19,762 bases of DNA from Fodinibacter sp035633415 (GTDB taxonomy: Bacteria > Actinomycetota > Actinomycetes > Actinomycetales > Dermatophilaceae): positions 1-19,762 of the forward strand of contig DASQEZ010000016.1 of assembly GCA_035633415.1 (NCBI GenBank), written 5' to 3'. The number at the start of each line of letters is the position of its first letter. Position 1 is the stretch's first letter. Shown here in pieces: positions 8,848 to 15,697 of the stretch. A program made the position numbers and the translations under genes. The notes under the pieces are model-generated. The model made no database searches. It saw only the letters and a list, made by a program, of their open reading frames with translations, and had not been told where the DNA came from.

Positions 8848-9755
8848 CAGGCGCTCACTCCCACCGGGTCGCTCGCCCCCGGGAGCAACGCGGCGCCGAT
8901 GGCCGCGACCGGCACCTCGCCGTCGAGGACGCGGATCCTGGACGCGAGGTCGAGCCGGCGCAGGAAGGGCGAGGTCCGGGCCCGCGCGTCGATGTCGGCG
9001 GCGAGGGCCGCCTCGAGCTCGGCCCGGTCGCGGGTCAGGCCGCCCCCGATCACGACGAGCTCGGCGCCGGTCACCACGAGCACCTGCACGGCCACGGCGA
9101 TGCCGTGGGCCAGGGTCGCGACCACCTCGCGGGCCCGCACGTCGCCGGCCGCGGCCGCAGGGAACAGGTCGGGGGCCGGCCCGGGCCACATGCGGTGCAG
9201 GGCGGCGCCCGAGGCGATGGTCTCGAGGCAGCCCTGCTGCCCGCACGAGCACGGCACCCCGGAGCCGACCGGCAGGTGGCCGATCTCGCCCGCGGCGCCA
9301 CCGGCACCGCGCACGACCTCGCCGCGGTGAACGATCGCGGCCGCGAGGCCGGTGCCGACGTTGAGGTAGGCCGTGGTCCCGTCCGTCACCTCGGGGCGCA
9401 CGGCGTGGTGCGCCCCCAGGGCCGCGGCCTTGACGTCGTTGTCGATGCTCGGTCGCCGGCCGGTGGCGGCCTCGATGCCGCCCGCGAGGTCCAGGGCGCT
9501 CACACCGAGGTTGACCGCGTGCCGGGCCCAGCCGGTCTGCCGGTCGACGAGCCCGGGCATGCAGGCCCCGAGGTGCTCGATGTGCGACCAGCCACCGACG
9601 AGGGCGGCTGCCCGGTCGGCGACCCCGACCGCGGTCGCGAGCACCGCGGTGTTGCCCTGCCCGGACGGCGCGGCCACCTGGGCCACGACCCCGCCGGAGT
9701 CGTCGAGGACGAGTGCGGCGGTCTTCGTGCCGCCGATGTCGATGCCGAGCCTCAC
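8847..9755 (-). CDS. ROK-family sugar kinase, probable N-acetylglucosamine kinase
   Basis: Cytosolic ATP-dependent sugar kinase of the ROK family, 302 aa. Seen are the N-terminal ATP-phosphate motif GIDIGGTKTAALVLD (4-18), the catalytic-Asp segment IDNDVKAAALGA, a second glycine motif VGTGLAAAI, the sugar/zinc signature GEIGHLPVG, and the zinc cluster CSCGQQGCLE. All kinase motifs are intact, unlike the repressor at 14499-15626. GTG 9755 overlaps the GH3 stop (GTGA), with GAGGTG five bases before it. GlcNAc as substrate is inferred from its position between beta-N-acetylglucosaminidase and nagB; glucose or another hexosamine cannot be excluded from sequence. The product would be GlcNAc-6-phosphate, which still needs a deacetylase (NagA) not found in this window. 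Confidence 0.9.
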   Translation of the reverse strand: MRLGIDIGGTKTAALVLDDSGGVVAQVAAPSGQGNTAVLATAVGVADRAAALVGGWSHIEHLGACMPGLVDRQTGWARHAVNLGVSALDLAGGIEAATGRRPSIDNDVKAAALGAHHAVRPEVTDGTTAYLNVGTGLAAAIVHRGEVVRGAGGAAGEIGHLPVGSGVPCSCGQQGCLETIASGAALHRMWPGPAPDLFPAAAAGDVRAREVVATLAHGIAVAVQVLVVTGAELVVIGGGLTRDRAELEAALAADIDARARTSPFLRRLDLASRIRVLDGEVPVAAIGAALLPGASDPVGVSA

Positions 9756-11164
9756 GTGGACACCTCACCACGGAGCAGGGCGAGCAGGGCCTGCGCCACG
9801 GCGGGGGAGCCGCCGAAGGTCTCGATGTCGGCGCCGCCGCGCGGCCACCCGCACTCCACGAGCACGACGTCGTGCCCGGCCGCCCGCAGGCGCTCGGCCA
9901 CCGCCGGTGCCGGGTGGCCGACACCGACGGCACGACCGACGACGGCGACCCTCGCGCCGGTGGGCACCTCGGCCTCGGCGGTGGTGGCGCCGAGCGCGGC
10001 GGGGCCCCACGACACGTCGCCCACGGCGAGGTTGGCGGTGCTGCCCACCTGCACCACGGCGGCGGGCGCGGGGCCGGTCAGCCAGGCCCGGGCCGCGTCG
10101 CTCAGGCGGAAGGCGCGCATGACGGACTCATCGGTGAGGGTCGCCGGGGCACGGTCGGTGCGGGTGCCGGGGCGCGGCATCCGCTCGGCCGTGGCGGTCG
10201 CCAGCGTGCGTACCCGGGCGGCGGCCTCGCTCACGCGGCCCTCGGGGAGGCGCCCGGAGCGCACGGCGGCGAGAACGGTGGCGTGCACGGCGTCGTAGGT
10301 CTCCCGGGTGGTGCCGGAGCCGAGGCAGAGCAGGTCGACGCCGGCCACGAGGGCGCGCACGGCGGCTTCGGGGATGCCGGTCTCGGCGCTCGCACCGGCC
10401 ATGTCGAGGGCGTCGCTCACGACCACCCCGTCGAAGCCGAGCTCGTCACGCAGCACGCCGATCACGGTGCGCGAGAACGTGGCCGGGCGGTGGGGGTCGA
10501 TCGACGAGACCACGATGTGTGAGGTCATGACCGAGGCGACCCCCGCCCGGACGGCCGCCCGGAAGGGCGCGAGCTCGCGCTCCTCGAGCACCTCGCGGGT
10601 CACGTCGACCCGGGGCAGGCCGTGGTGCGAGTCGACGACCGTGTCGCCGTGGCCGGGGAAGTGCTTCGCGCAGGCCGCGACCCCGGTCGACTGCAGCCCG
10701 TCGACCCACGCAGCCGCGTGCCGGGCGACGAGGGCCGGGTCGTCGCCGAAGCTGCGCACGCCGATGACGGGGTTGTCGGGGGAGGAGTTGACGTCGACGT
10801 CGGGCGCGAGGTCCAGGCCGATGCCCAGCTCGCTCAGCTCGTGGCCGATGCCGGCCGCGACGGCGCGCGTCCTGCCCGGATCGTCGAGCCGGCCGAGCAC
10901 GGCGTTGCCGACGGCGGGCGACCCGGTGGGGTAGTGCAGCCGGGTGACGTCGCCACCCTCCTCGTCGACGGCGAGAAGAACGCCCGGCATCCGCGCGTGG
11001 AGGGTGGCGCACAGCGCGGCCAACCCGTCGGGGCCGGTGACGTTCTGGCCGTAGAGACAGACCGACACCAGTCCCTCGGCGTGGGCGCGCACCAGCCAAC
11101 CGGGCACGTCGGTGCCCGGGAAGCCGGGCTGGAGGGTCGCCGCGACGTCCGCCGGGAGGCTCAT
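9752..11164 (-). CDS. nagZ: GH3 beta-N-acetylhexosaminidase (NagZ/DasD-like), cytoplasmic
   Basis: Retaining glycoside hydrolase of family 3 that releases terminal GlcNAc from chitooligosaccharides or from GlcNAc-anhydroMurNAc-type wall fragments. In this 470-aa protein: VDEEGGDVTRL (67-76), Arg137 in NPVIGVRSFG, the NagZ-type acid/base loop KHFPGHGDTVVDSHHGLP (167-184, Asp178/His180 dyad), and the nucleophile region VVVSDALDM (Asp251). The last about 110 residues form a smaller alpha/beta part, as in two-domain NagZ enzymes. There is no signal peptide or lipobox, so it should act on imported sugar in the cytoplasm, matching the transporter genes just upstream. ATG 11164 overlaps the permease stop (ATGA). 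An upstream extension of the open frame is low-complexity shadow of the permease and was rejected. Confidence 0.93.
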   Translation of the reverse strand: MSLPADVAATLQPGFPGTDVPGWLVRAHAEGLVSVCLYGQNVTGPDGLAALCATLHARMPGVLLAVDEEGGDVTRLHYPTGSPAVGNAVLGRLDDPGRTRAVAAGIGHELSELGIGLDLAPDVDVNSSPDNPVIGVRSFGDDPALVARHAAAWVDGLQSTGVAACAKHFPGHGDTVVDSHHGLPRVDVTREVLEERELAPFRAAVRAGVASVMTSHIVVSSIDPHRPATFSRTVIGVLRDELGFDGVVVSDALDMAGASAETGIPEAAVRALVAGVDLLCLGSGTTRETYDAVHATVLAAVRSGRLPEGRVSEAAARVRTLATATAERMPRPGTRTDRAPATLTDESVMRAFRLSDAARAWLTGPAPAAVVQVGSTANLAVGDVSWGPAALGATTAEAEVPTGARVAVVGRAVGVGHPAPAVAERLRAAGHDVVLVECGWPRGGADIETFGGSPAVAQALLALLRGEVST

Positions 11165-12000
11165 CCCTTCACCGCCCCGCCGACGAGCCCGCTGCTCATC
11201 CGGCCCTGGACGATGAGGAAGAAGATGATGACGGGCAGGGCGACCAGGGTCGAGGCCGCCATGACCTGGCCCCAGTCGGTCTCCCGGCTCGCGCTCGCCT
11301 GCACGAACCCACGCAACCACAGCGGCAGGGTGCGTGACTGCTCCTCGGTCATGATGACCAGCGCGACCGTGAACTCGTTCCACGCCTGGAGGAAGGCGTA
11401 GACCGCGGACGCGACGAGCCCCGGGGCGAGCAGCGGGAAGGTGATCCGCAGGAAGGCCTGGGTGCGTGAGAGGCCGTCGACCATGGCGGCCTCCTCGAGG
11501 TCGGCCGGCACGCCCGCGACGAAGCCGCGCAGCATCCAGATCGTGAACGGCACGACCGCGGCCGTGTAGAGGACGGCCAGGCCGATCGCCTGGTTGAGCA
11601 GGCCGAGTGAGCTCATCATCTTGTACTGCGCGATGAACAGGCCCTCGGCGGGCAGCATCTGGATCAGCAGCAGGGCGAGCACGAACGAGGTCCGGCCGCG
11701 GAAGCGGAACCGGCTGATGGCGAGGGCGCCGAGGAAGGCGACCAGGATCGCGGCGACCACGGTGGTCAGGGTCACCACGAGCGAGATGGTCAGTGCCTGG
11801 ACGAAGGCGTCGTCGGTGGCGACGGCGCGCAGGTTGTCGATCGACCCGCCGAACGGCAGGAACGTCGGGGTCGTCGACTGGAGCACGACGTTGGGCAGGA
11901 AGGCCGAGTTGAGCATCCAGTAGACGGGAAAGGCCCAGACTCCGGCGAGCACGAGGGCGAGGGTGGTGAGCAGGGTGCGGGTGGTGCGGGAGCGGCGCAT
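11161..12000 (-). CDS. Carbohydrate ABC transporter permease, MalG/DasC type
   Basis: Inner-membrane permease of a CUT1-family sugar importer, 279 aa, about six membrane helices. The cytosolic coupling loop carries the EAA motif, read as DLEEAAMVDGLSRTQAFLRITFPLL, which docks the ATPase. The N-terminus has Arg-rich residues followed by a first helix containing FPVYWMLNSAF, typical of MalG-like subunits. ATG 12000 is chosen over GTG 12003 because GGAGG at 12013-12009 lies eight bases away; either way it overlaps the previous permease stop. It forms a heterodimer with the preceding permease by family analogy. No ATPase gene accompanies it, as in actinobacterial systems that share the multi-use MsiK ATPase. 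Confidence 0.94.
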   Translation of the reverse strand: MRRSRTTRTLLTTLALVLAGVWAFPVYWMLNSAFLPNVVLQSTTPTFLPFGGSIDNLRAVATDDAFVQALTISLVVTLTTVVAAILVAFLGALAISRFRFRGRTSFVLALLLIQMLPAEGLFIAQYKMMSSLGLLNQAIGLAVLYTAAVVPFTIWMLRGFVAGVPADLEEAAMVDGLSRTQAFLRITFPLLAPGLVASAVYAFLQAWNEFTVALVIMTEEQSRTLPLWLRGFVQASASRETDWGQVMAASTLVALPVIIFFLIVQGRMSSGLVGGAVKG

Positions 12001-12950
12001 CACACGTCCTCCTTCATGAGTGAGCGCACGTAGTACCAGCTCAGGGCGATCGTGAGACCGAGGATGAGGATGCTGACCGCGCTTGCGGTACCGAAGTCAC
12101 CCCTGCCGGTGCCGAGCTGGTAGACGTACGTGCCGAGCAGGTTGGTCTCGTTGGTGACGCCACCGGCGTCCTGCAGCAGCTTGATCTGGGTGAAGACCCG
12201 CAGGTCCCAGATGAGCTGGAGCAGCATGACGATCGAGAGCACCGGGGCGATGATCGGCACGATGATGTGGCGCAGCCGCTGGATGCCGGTCGCACCGTCG
12301 AGGGACGCCGCCTCGAGCACCTCGGTGCTCACCTGGGTCAGGCCCGCGTAGATCGACAGCGCGACGAACGGCACGCTCATCCAGATGATGATCACCGAGG
12401 CGACGACGAAGAAGGACAGCGGCTCGGCGAGCCAGTTGTGGCCCTGTGCGTCGTCGAACCCGAGCCGCACGAGGGCCCAGTTGAGCAGGCCCCGGCGCCA
12501 GTCGACGATCCAGATCCAGACGGTCATCGCGGCGACGACGGGCATCGCCCAGGCGACGAGGAGAGCGACCTGGAGCACGATGCGCGGCCAGGTGTCCAGA
12601 GCGTTCATCAGCACGGCCATCCCGCCGCCGATGGCGACGGTGACGACCGCGGTCACGACGCAGAACACGATCGACCGCACGACGACGGTCCACAGGTAGG
12701 GGTCGGTGACCAGGGAGACGTAGTTGTCCAGGCCGACGAACGGGGCCGGAGCCCCGAACTGCTGCATGAGGCCGTACTCGCGAAAGCTCGTGACGACCTG
12801 CCAGCCGATCGGGTAGCCCAGCGCCGCGACGAGGAGGACGAGCGTCGGGACGATGAGGACCAGGGGGAGCCGGTGCCTCTTCTTCGTCGGCGGCTGCGGC
12901 GGTGTCGCGGTCCGGGGAGTGGTCGGGGCCGGAGTCGTCCCGGTTCTCAT
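12000..12950 (-). CDS. Carbohydrate ABC transporter permease, MalF/DasB type
   Basis: Inner-membrane permease, 316 aa, partner of the next gene. A Pro/Thr-rich cytosolic N-terminus (about 1-25) leads into six predicted membrane helices. Typical CUT1 features are visible: YPIGWQVVTSFREYGLM in helix 1, FVGLDNYVSL just after it, and the EAA coupling motif VLEAASLDGATGIQRLRHIIVPII. ATG 12950 is preceded by a good ribosome-binding site (TGAGGAAC about seven bases upstream). It is separated from the binding-protein gene by a 71-nt gap containing a strong hairpin (12978-13016), so its dose may be set lower than that of the binding protein. Substrate specificity is inferred from the surrounding GlcNAc enzymes. 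Confidence 0.94.
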   Translation of the reverse strand: MRTGTTPAPTTPRTATPPQPPTKKRHRLPLVLIVPTLVLLVAALGYPIGWQVVTSFREYGLMQQFGAPAPFVGLDNYVSLVTDPYLWTVVVRSIVFCVVTAVVTVAIGGGMAVLMNALDTWPRIVLQVALLVAWAMPVVAAMTVWIWIVDWRRGLLNWALVRLGFDDAQGHNWLAEPLSFFVVASVIIIWMSVPFVALSIYAGLTQVSTEVLEAASLDGATGIQRLRHIIVPIIAPVLSIVMLLQLIWDLRVFTQIKLLQDAGGVTNETNLLGTYVYQLGTGRGDFGTASAVSILILGLTIALSWYYVRSLMKEDV

Positions 12951-12977
12951 GCGGTGTTCCTCAGGTCAGGGGGTGGT

Positions 12978-13016
12978 TCCCCGGCGGCCGGTCACAGGGG
13001 AACCGGCCGCCGGGGA
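12978..13016 (-). promoter_or_regulatory. Stem-loop between binding-protein and permease genes
   Basis: The arms CCCCGGCGGCCGG (12979-12991) and CCGGCCGCCGGGG (13003-13015) are perfect reverse complements, and one more A-T pair at 12978/13016 makes a 14-bp stem with an 11-nt loop. It starts 6 nt after the binding-protein stop on the transcribed strand. No U-run follows, so it is not a textbook intrinsic terminator. In sugar ABC operons such hairpins after the binding-protein gene are known to protect the upstream mRNA from 3' exonucleases or to cause partial termination, raising binding protein over permease; that role here is inference. Confidence 0.8.
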
Positions 13017-13021
13017 GGTGC

Positions 13022-14377
13022 TCACTTGCCGTTGAGCATCGGGGTGATCTTGGCGTCGTACTCCTTCGCCAGGGCGGCCAGGTCACCGGCGCCCTCGATC
13101 TTGCCGAAGAACTCCTCGAGGACCATCGAGGCCTCGACGGCGGCCCAGCCCGGCGCGGCCGGGGTCAGCTTGGAGTTGGAGGCCGAGGCGATGAGCGCCT
13201 TGGCGAACTCGTCGTCACCGAGGGAGGAGACGTGGTCTGAGTTGGCCGGGCCGAGGCCGGCACCACCGAGCTTGGTCTGGAACTCGGGGGAGAAGATGAT
13301 CCTCATCAGCTCCTTGGAGAGCTCGGGGTTCTTCGACTTGGCCGAGATCGCGATGTTCGATCCACCGGCGAAGACCGGGGCCGGCTTGCCGTCGTTGCCC
13401 GGCAGGACGAACGTGCCGAACTTCTCGGGGTCCCACTCGCGCACGACCTTGCCGTCCTTCTTGACCGCGTCACCGATCGACCAGTGCGCCCACCCCGGAG
13501 CCATGATCGTGGCTGCGGAGAGGGTGGTCTTGCCGGTGGCCTTGCCGTCGGCGTCGGTGATCACGTCGGCGTCGTTGACGTAGAGCCAGGGCGTCTGGTC
13601 CTTGGCGTCGGCGGGCGCGTTGCTCGCGGTCTTCTGGATCTGCTGGAGCTGCTGCAGTCCCTTGAGGCTGTTCGGGTCGGAGAAGGTCGAGACCCACTGC
13701 CCGTTCTCCTTCTTCGCGAGGTCACCGCCGTTGGCGAAGATCCAGGAGATGCCGTTGCGCCAGTCCTGGCCGCCGATGAAGAAGCCGGAGAAGTCCTTGA
13801 TGTCGCGCGGGTTGTCCTGCGCGACCTTGGTCACGGCCGCGTTGAACTCGTCGAGGGTGGTCGGCGTGTCGACACCGGCCTCCTTCCACACGTCCTTGCG
13901 CTGGAACATGTAGCGCGAGCCGAAGTAGTACGGCAGGGCGTACTTCTTGCCGTCGACCGAACCGGCCTCGACGAAGGACTGCAGCAGCTTGTCGCCGCCC
14001 AGCGCGTCGTACTGGTCGGAGATGTCGAGGAAGGCACCGACGTTGGTGAAGGTGGGCGACTGGGTGTTGCCGAGCTCGACGACGTCGGGGGTGTTCTCCG
14101 CGTCGGGGAGCGCCGTCGTCAGCTTGGTGACGAGGTCACCCCAGGACTGCTCCTCGATCGCGAGGGTGGCTCCGGTCTTGGCCTTGAACGTGTCGGTGAG
14201 GTAGGTGCGCAGCTCGTCGGGGGTGTCCCCGCCGGCGAGCCACAAGGTGATCGTCTTGTCCGCGTTCGAGGTCGAGCTGGTGGCGGCCGGGGTGTCCGAC
14301 GAGTCACCACCGCTCGCACACGCGGTCAGGACGAGCGCCGCGCTGGTCAGCGCGACGAGGGGCAGGCGCCGAGTCAT
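13022..14377 (-). CDS. Extracellular sugar-binding lipoprotein of an ABC transporter (DasA/NgcE-like)
   Basis: Solute-binding protein of a CUT1 sugar importer, 451 aa. The signal peptide is MTRRLPLVALTSAALVLTAC with lipobox LTAC, so Cys20 would be lipidated and the mature protein anchored outside the membrane. A Ser/Thr/Asp-rich linker (21-40) precedes TITLWLAGGDTPDE, the usual beginning of family-1 binding domains. Later aromatic-rich stretches (YALPYYFGSRYMFQRKDVW, QDWRNGISWIFANGGD, IMAPGWAHWSIGD) fit a sugar-binding cleft. ATG 14377 is preceded by AAGGAAG. The upstream open frame to 14947 is a shadow of the repressor gene. Gene order, repressor - binding protein - two permeases - GH3 enzyme, matches the Streptomyces dasABC-dasD arrangement for chitobiose; chitobiose or another GlcNAc oligosaccharide is therefore the best guess. 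Confidence 0.92.
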   Translation of the reverse strand: MTRRLPLVALTSAALVLTACASGGDSSDTPAATSSTSNADKTITLWLAGGDTPDELRTYLTDTFKAKTGATLAIEEQSWGDLVTKLTTALPDAENTPDVVELGNTQSPTFTNVGAFLDISDQYDALGGDKLLQSFVEAGSVDGKKYALPYYFGSRYMFQRKDVWKEAGVDTPTTLDEFNAAVTKVAQDNPRDIKDFSGFFIGGQDWRNGISWIFANGGDLAKKENGQWVSTFSDPNSLKGLQQLQQIQKTASNAPADAKDQTPWLYVNDADVITDADGKATGKTTLSAATIMAPGWAHWSIGDAVKKDGKVVREWDPEKFGTFVLPGNDGKPAPVFAGGSNIAISAKSKNPELSKELMRIIFSPEFQTKLGGAGLGPANSDHVSSLGDDEFAKALIASASNSKLTPAAPGWAAVEASMVLEEFFGKIEGAGDLAALAKEYDAKITPMLNGK

Positions 14378-14433
14378 TCGGTCTTCCTTTCGGGCGGTGG
14401 GGCCGGTCGGCCCCGGGGAGTGCACCGAGGTGC

Positions 14434-14498
14434 GGGTGGTGGTGGTGCTGTTGTTGGTGGTTCTCGACGTGGTGCGAGGTGGTGAAGACGGTTGGGGC
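14434..14498 (-). promoter_or_regulatory. C/A-rich, G-poor leader before the binding-protein gene (possible Rho-type site)
   Basis: By hand count the 65 nt of the transcribed strand just after the repressor stop hold 34 C, 19 A, 7 G and 5 T. This strong C-over-G bias is unlike the balanced G and C of the surrounding genes. It includes an ACCACCAACAACAGCACC-like run with little pairing potential. Such unstructured C-rich RNA is the known character of Rho-loading (rut) sites. Between it and the start codon are small hairpins GGGGCC/GGCCCC (14399-14404 / 14409-14414) and GCACC/GGTGC (14422-14426 / 14429-14433). No promoter hexamers are obvious, so the binding-protein gene may depend on read-through from the repressor promoter. 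Confidence 0.4.
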
Positions 14499-15626
14499 CT
14501 AGACGACCCCGAGCTGGTCCCACAGGACCACTGCCGCTGCGCCGCGCAGGACGATGTCCTGCGGCGACCCGGCCAGTCGGACGGACAGCGGGGCATCGGG
14601 GTCCGCGAGCAGCCGCTGCGCCAGCGTCCGCTCGAGGACGGGAAGGACCGGGGCGAGCAGCTCCTCCGGCCCGGCGAGCACGACCTCGGAGAGGTCGAGG
14701 GCGGCCACGATCGGGGCCAGTGCCACACCGAGGCGCTCGCCGCCGGCCTCGACGACCTCGTGGCCGTCGGGGGAGTCGAGCGCAGCGCGCAACCGGGGGA
14801 TCGACAGCCACGTCTCGAGGCAGCCGCGCTTGCCGCAGGGACAGTCCTCGCCCCCGTCGGTTCCGACCGTGACGTGGCCGATCTCGCCGGCGGCGTGGTG
14901 CGCGCCGGAGACCCGGCGACCGCCGGTGACGATGCCGCAGCCGACACCGCGACCGACGTGCACCAGGACCATGTCCTCGCTGCCGGGGGAGGCGCTCAGC
15001 TCGGCCTGCGTCGCGGCATCCGAGTCGTTGGAGACCAGCACCGCGAGGCCGGTCGCGTCGGCGACCAGGGCCTGCAGCGGCACGTCGGTCCAGCCCAGGT
15101 TGGGGGCGGTGCGCACGGTGCCGTTGCGGTCGACGAGACCGGGGGTGCCGATGCCGATGCCGAGCACGGGGTAGGGCGAGCGGGCCATCGTGGCGAGCAC
15201 CAGCTCGACGACGACCGCGGGGTCGACCCCACGACCCTGGGCGGCGTCCACGGCAGCGGCGCGCTCCTCCCGCAGCACCACCTCGCCGGTGATGTCGAGC
15301 ACCGCGGCCTGCAGCCGGGCCGGCACGGACAGGTCGACGGCGAGGGTGAGCAGGCGGCCGCGGTCGAGGTCGACGAGGGTGGCGCGCTTGCCGGGTCCGT
15401 CCTGTTCCGCGGTGCCGACGTCGAGCACCCGGCCCTCGTCGATGAGCTCGGAGACCAGGTGCGACATGGTCACCTTGGTGACCCCCACCTCACGAGCCAG
15501 CTGGGCCCGGCTGGTGGGCCCGAGGCGCCGCAGGGTCTGCAGCACGAGCGAGAGGTTCTGGCGGCGTCCGTCCGTGGGGAGGACGGCTGCCGAGGGCCGC
15601 ACGCGGCGCGGCGTTGCGCTGGTCAT
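14499..15626 (-). CDS. ROK-family transcriptional repressor (NagC/XylR-like)
   Basis: DNA-binding sugar sensor, 375 aa. An N-terminal winged helix-turn-helix is visible at about residues 25-85 (TSRAQLAREVGVTKVTMSHL, then VSELIDEGRVLD), followed by a ROK sugar-binding domain with GIGIGTPGLVD, NDSDAATQAEL, VGRGVGCGIV, GEIGHVTVG and the zinc cluster CPCGKRGCLE. The kinase ATP loop is lost: where a kinase has DxGGT, this protein reads VDLSVPARLQAAVLD, so it should bind sugar but not phosphorylate it. ATG 15626 is the first gene of the minus-strand cluster and lies 4 nt downstream of a perfect palindromic operator (15631-15649), which indicates autoregulation and control of the whole operon. The inducer is probably GlcNAc or a derivative; that is inferred from context. 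Confidence 0.93.
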   Translation of the reverse strand: MTSATPRRVRPSAAVLPTDGRRQNLSLVLQTLRRLGPTSRAQLAREVGVTKVTMSHLVSELIDEGRVLDVGTAEQDGPGKRATLVDLDRGRLLTLAVDLSVPARLQAAVLDITGEVVLREERAAAVDAAQGRGVDPAVVVELVLATMARSPYPVLGIGIGTPGLVDRNGTVRTAPNLGWTDVPLQALVADATGLAVLVSNDSDAATQAELSASPGSEDMVLVHVGRGVGCGIVTGGRRVSGAHHAAGEIGHVTVGTDGGEDCPCGKRGCLETWLSIPRLRAALDSPDGHEVVEAGGERLGVALAPIVAALDLSEVVLAGPEELLAPVLPVLERTLAQRLLADPDAPLSVRLAGSPQDIVLRGAAAVVLWDQLGVV

Positions 15627-15630
15627 GACG

Positions 15631-15649
15631 GTTAGTAAACTTTACTAAC
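15631..15649. promoter_or_regulatory. Perfect 19-bp palindromic operator of the ROK repressor
   Basis: GTTAGTAAACTTTACTAAC consists of two perfect 9-bp arms around a central C. It is strikingly AT-rich in a GC-rich window and lies four bases upstream of the repressor start codon. AT-rich palindromes with TTAGTAAA-type arms are the kind of site ROK regulators use, so this is the probable binding site for the protein at 14499-15626. It lies just downstream of a -10-like stretch (GATATT or TATTAA, 15657-15650 on the minus strand), so bound repressor would block transcription start. I found no second copy in the window. Confidence 0.82.
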
Positions 15650-15657
15650 TTAATATC
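15650..15657 (-). promoter_or_regulatory. Possible -10 element for the repressor/amino-sugar operon
   Basis: The minus strand reads GATATTAA here, the only AT-rich hexamer of -10 type upstream of the cluster. No convincing -35 hexamer lies 16-18 bp away (AACTGG is the nearest candidate), so the promoter may be weak or activator-dependent. The start of transcription would fall within the palindromic operator. Confidence 0.35.
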
Positions 15658-15667
15658 CGCAAGCACC

Positions 15668-15686
15668 GTGACCCAGTTGTGACCCA
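15668..15686. repeat. Two 8-bp direct repeats GTGACCCA, 11 bp apart
   Basis: GTGACCCA occurs at 15668-15675 and again at 15679-15686, separated by GTT, so equivalent bases face the same side of the helix. They sit 11-37 bp upstream of the -10-like element of the repressor operon and just after the end of the DUF4203-like gene. The position suits an activator or second regulator site, but the protein is unknown and chance cannot be excluded for 8-mers. Confidence 0.35.
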
Positions 15687-15697
15687 ACCCGGTGGCG

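Noticed and set aside
8848..9933. Possible fusion of nagB to an upstream domain because the frame is open to 9933.
   Set aside because: The upstream part is the out-of-frame shadow of the ROK kinase; NagB homology begins at ATG 8847, and the gene is full length from there.
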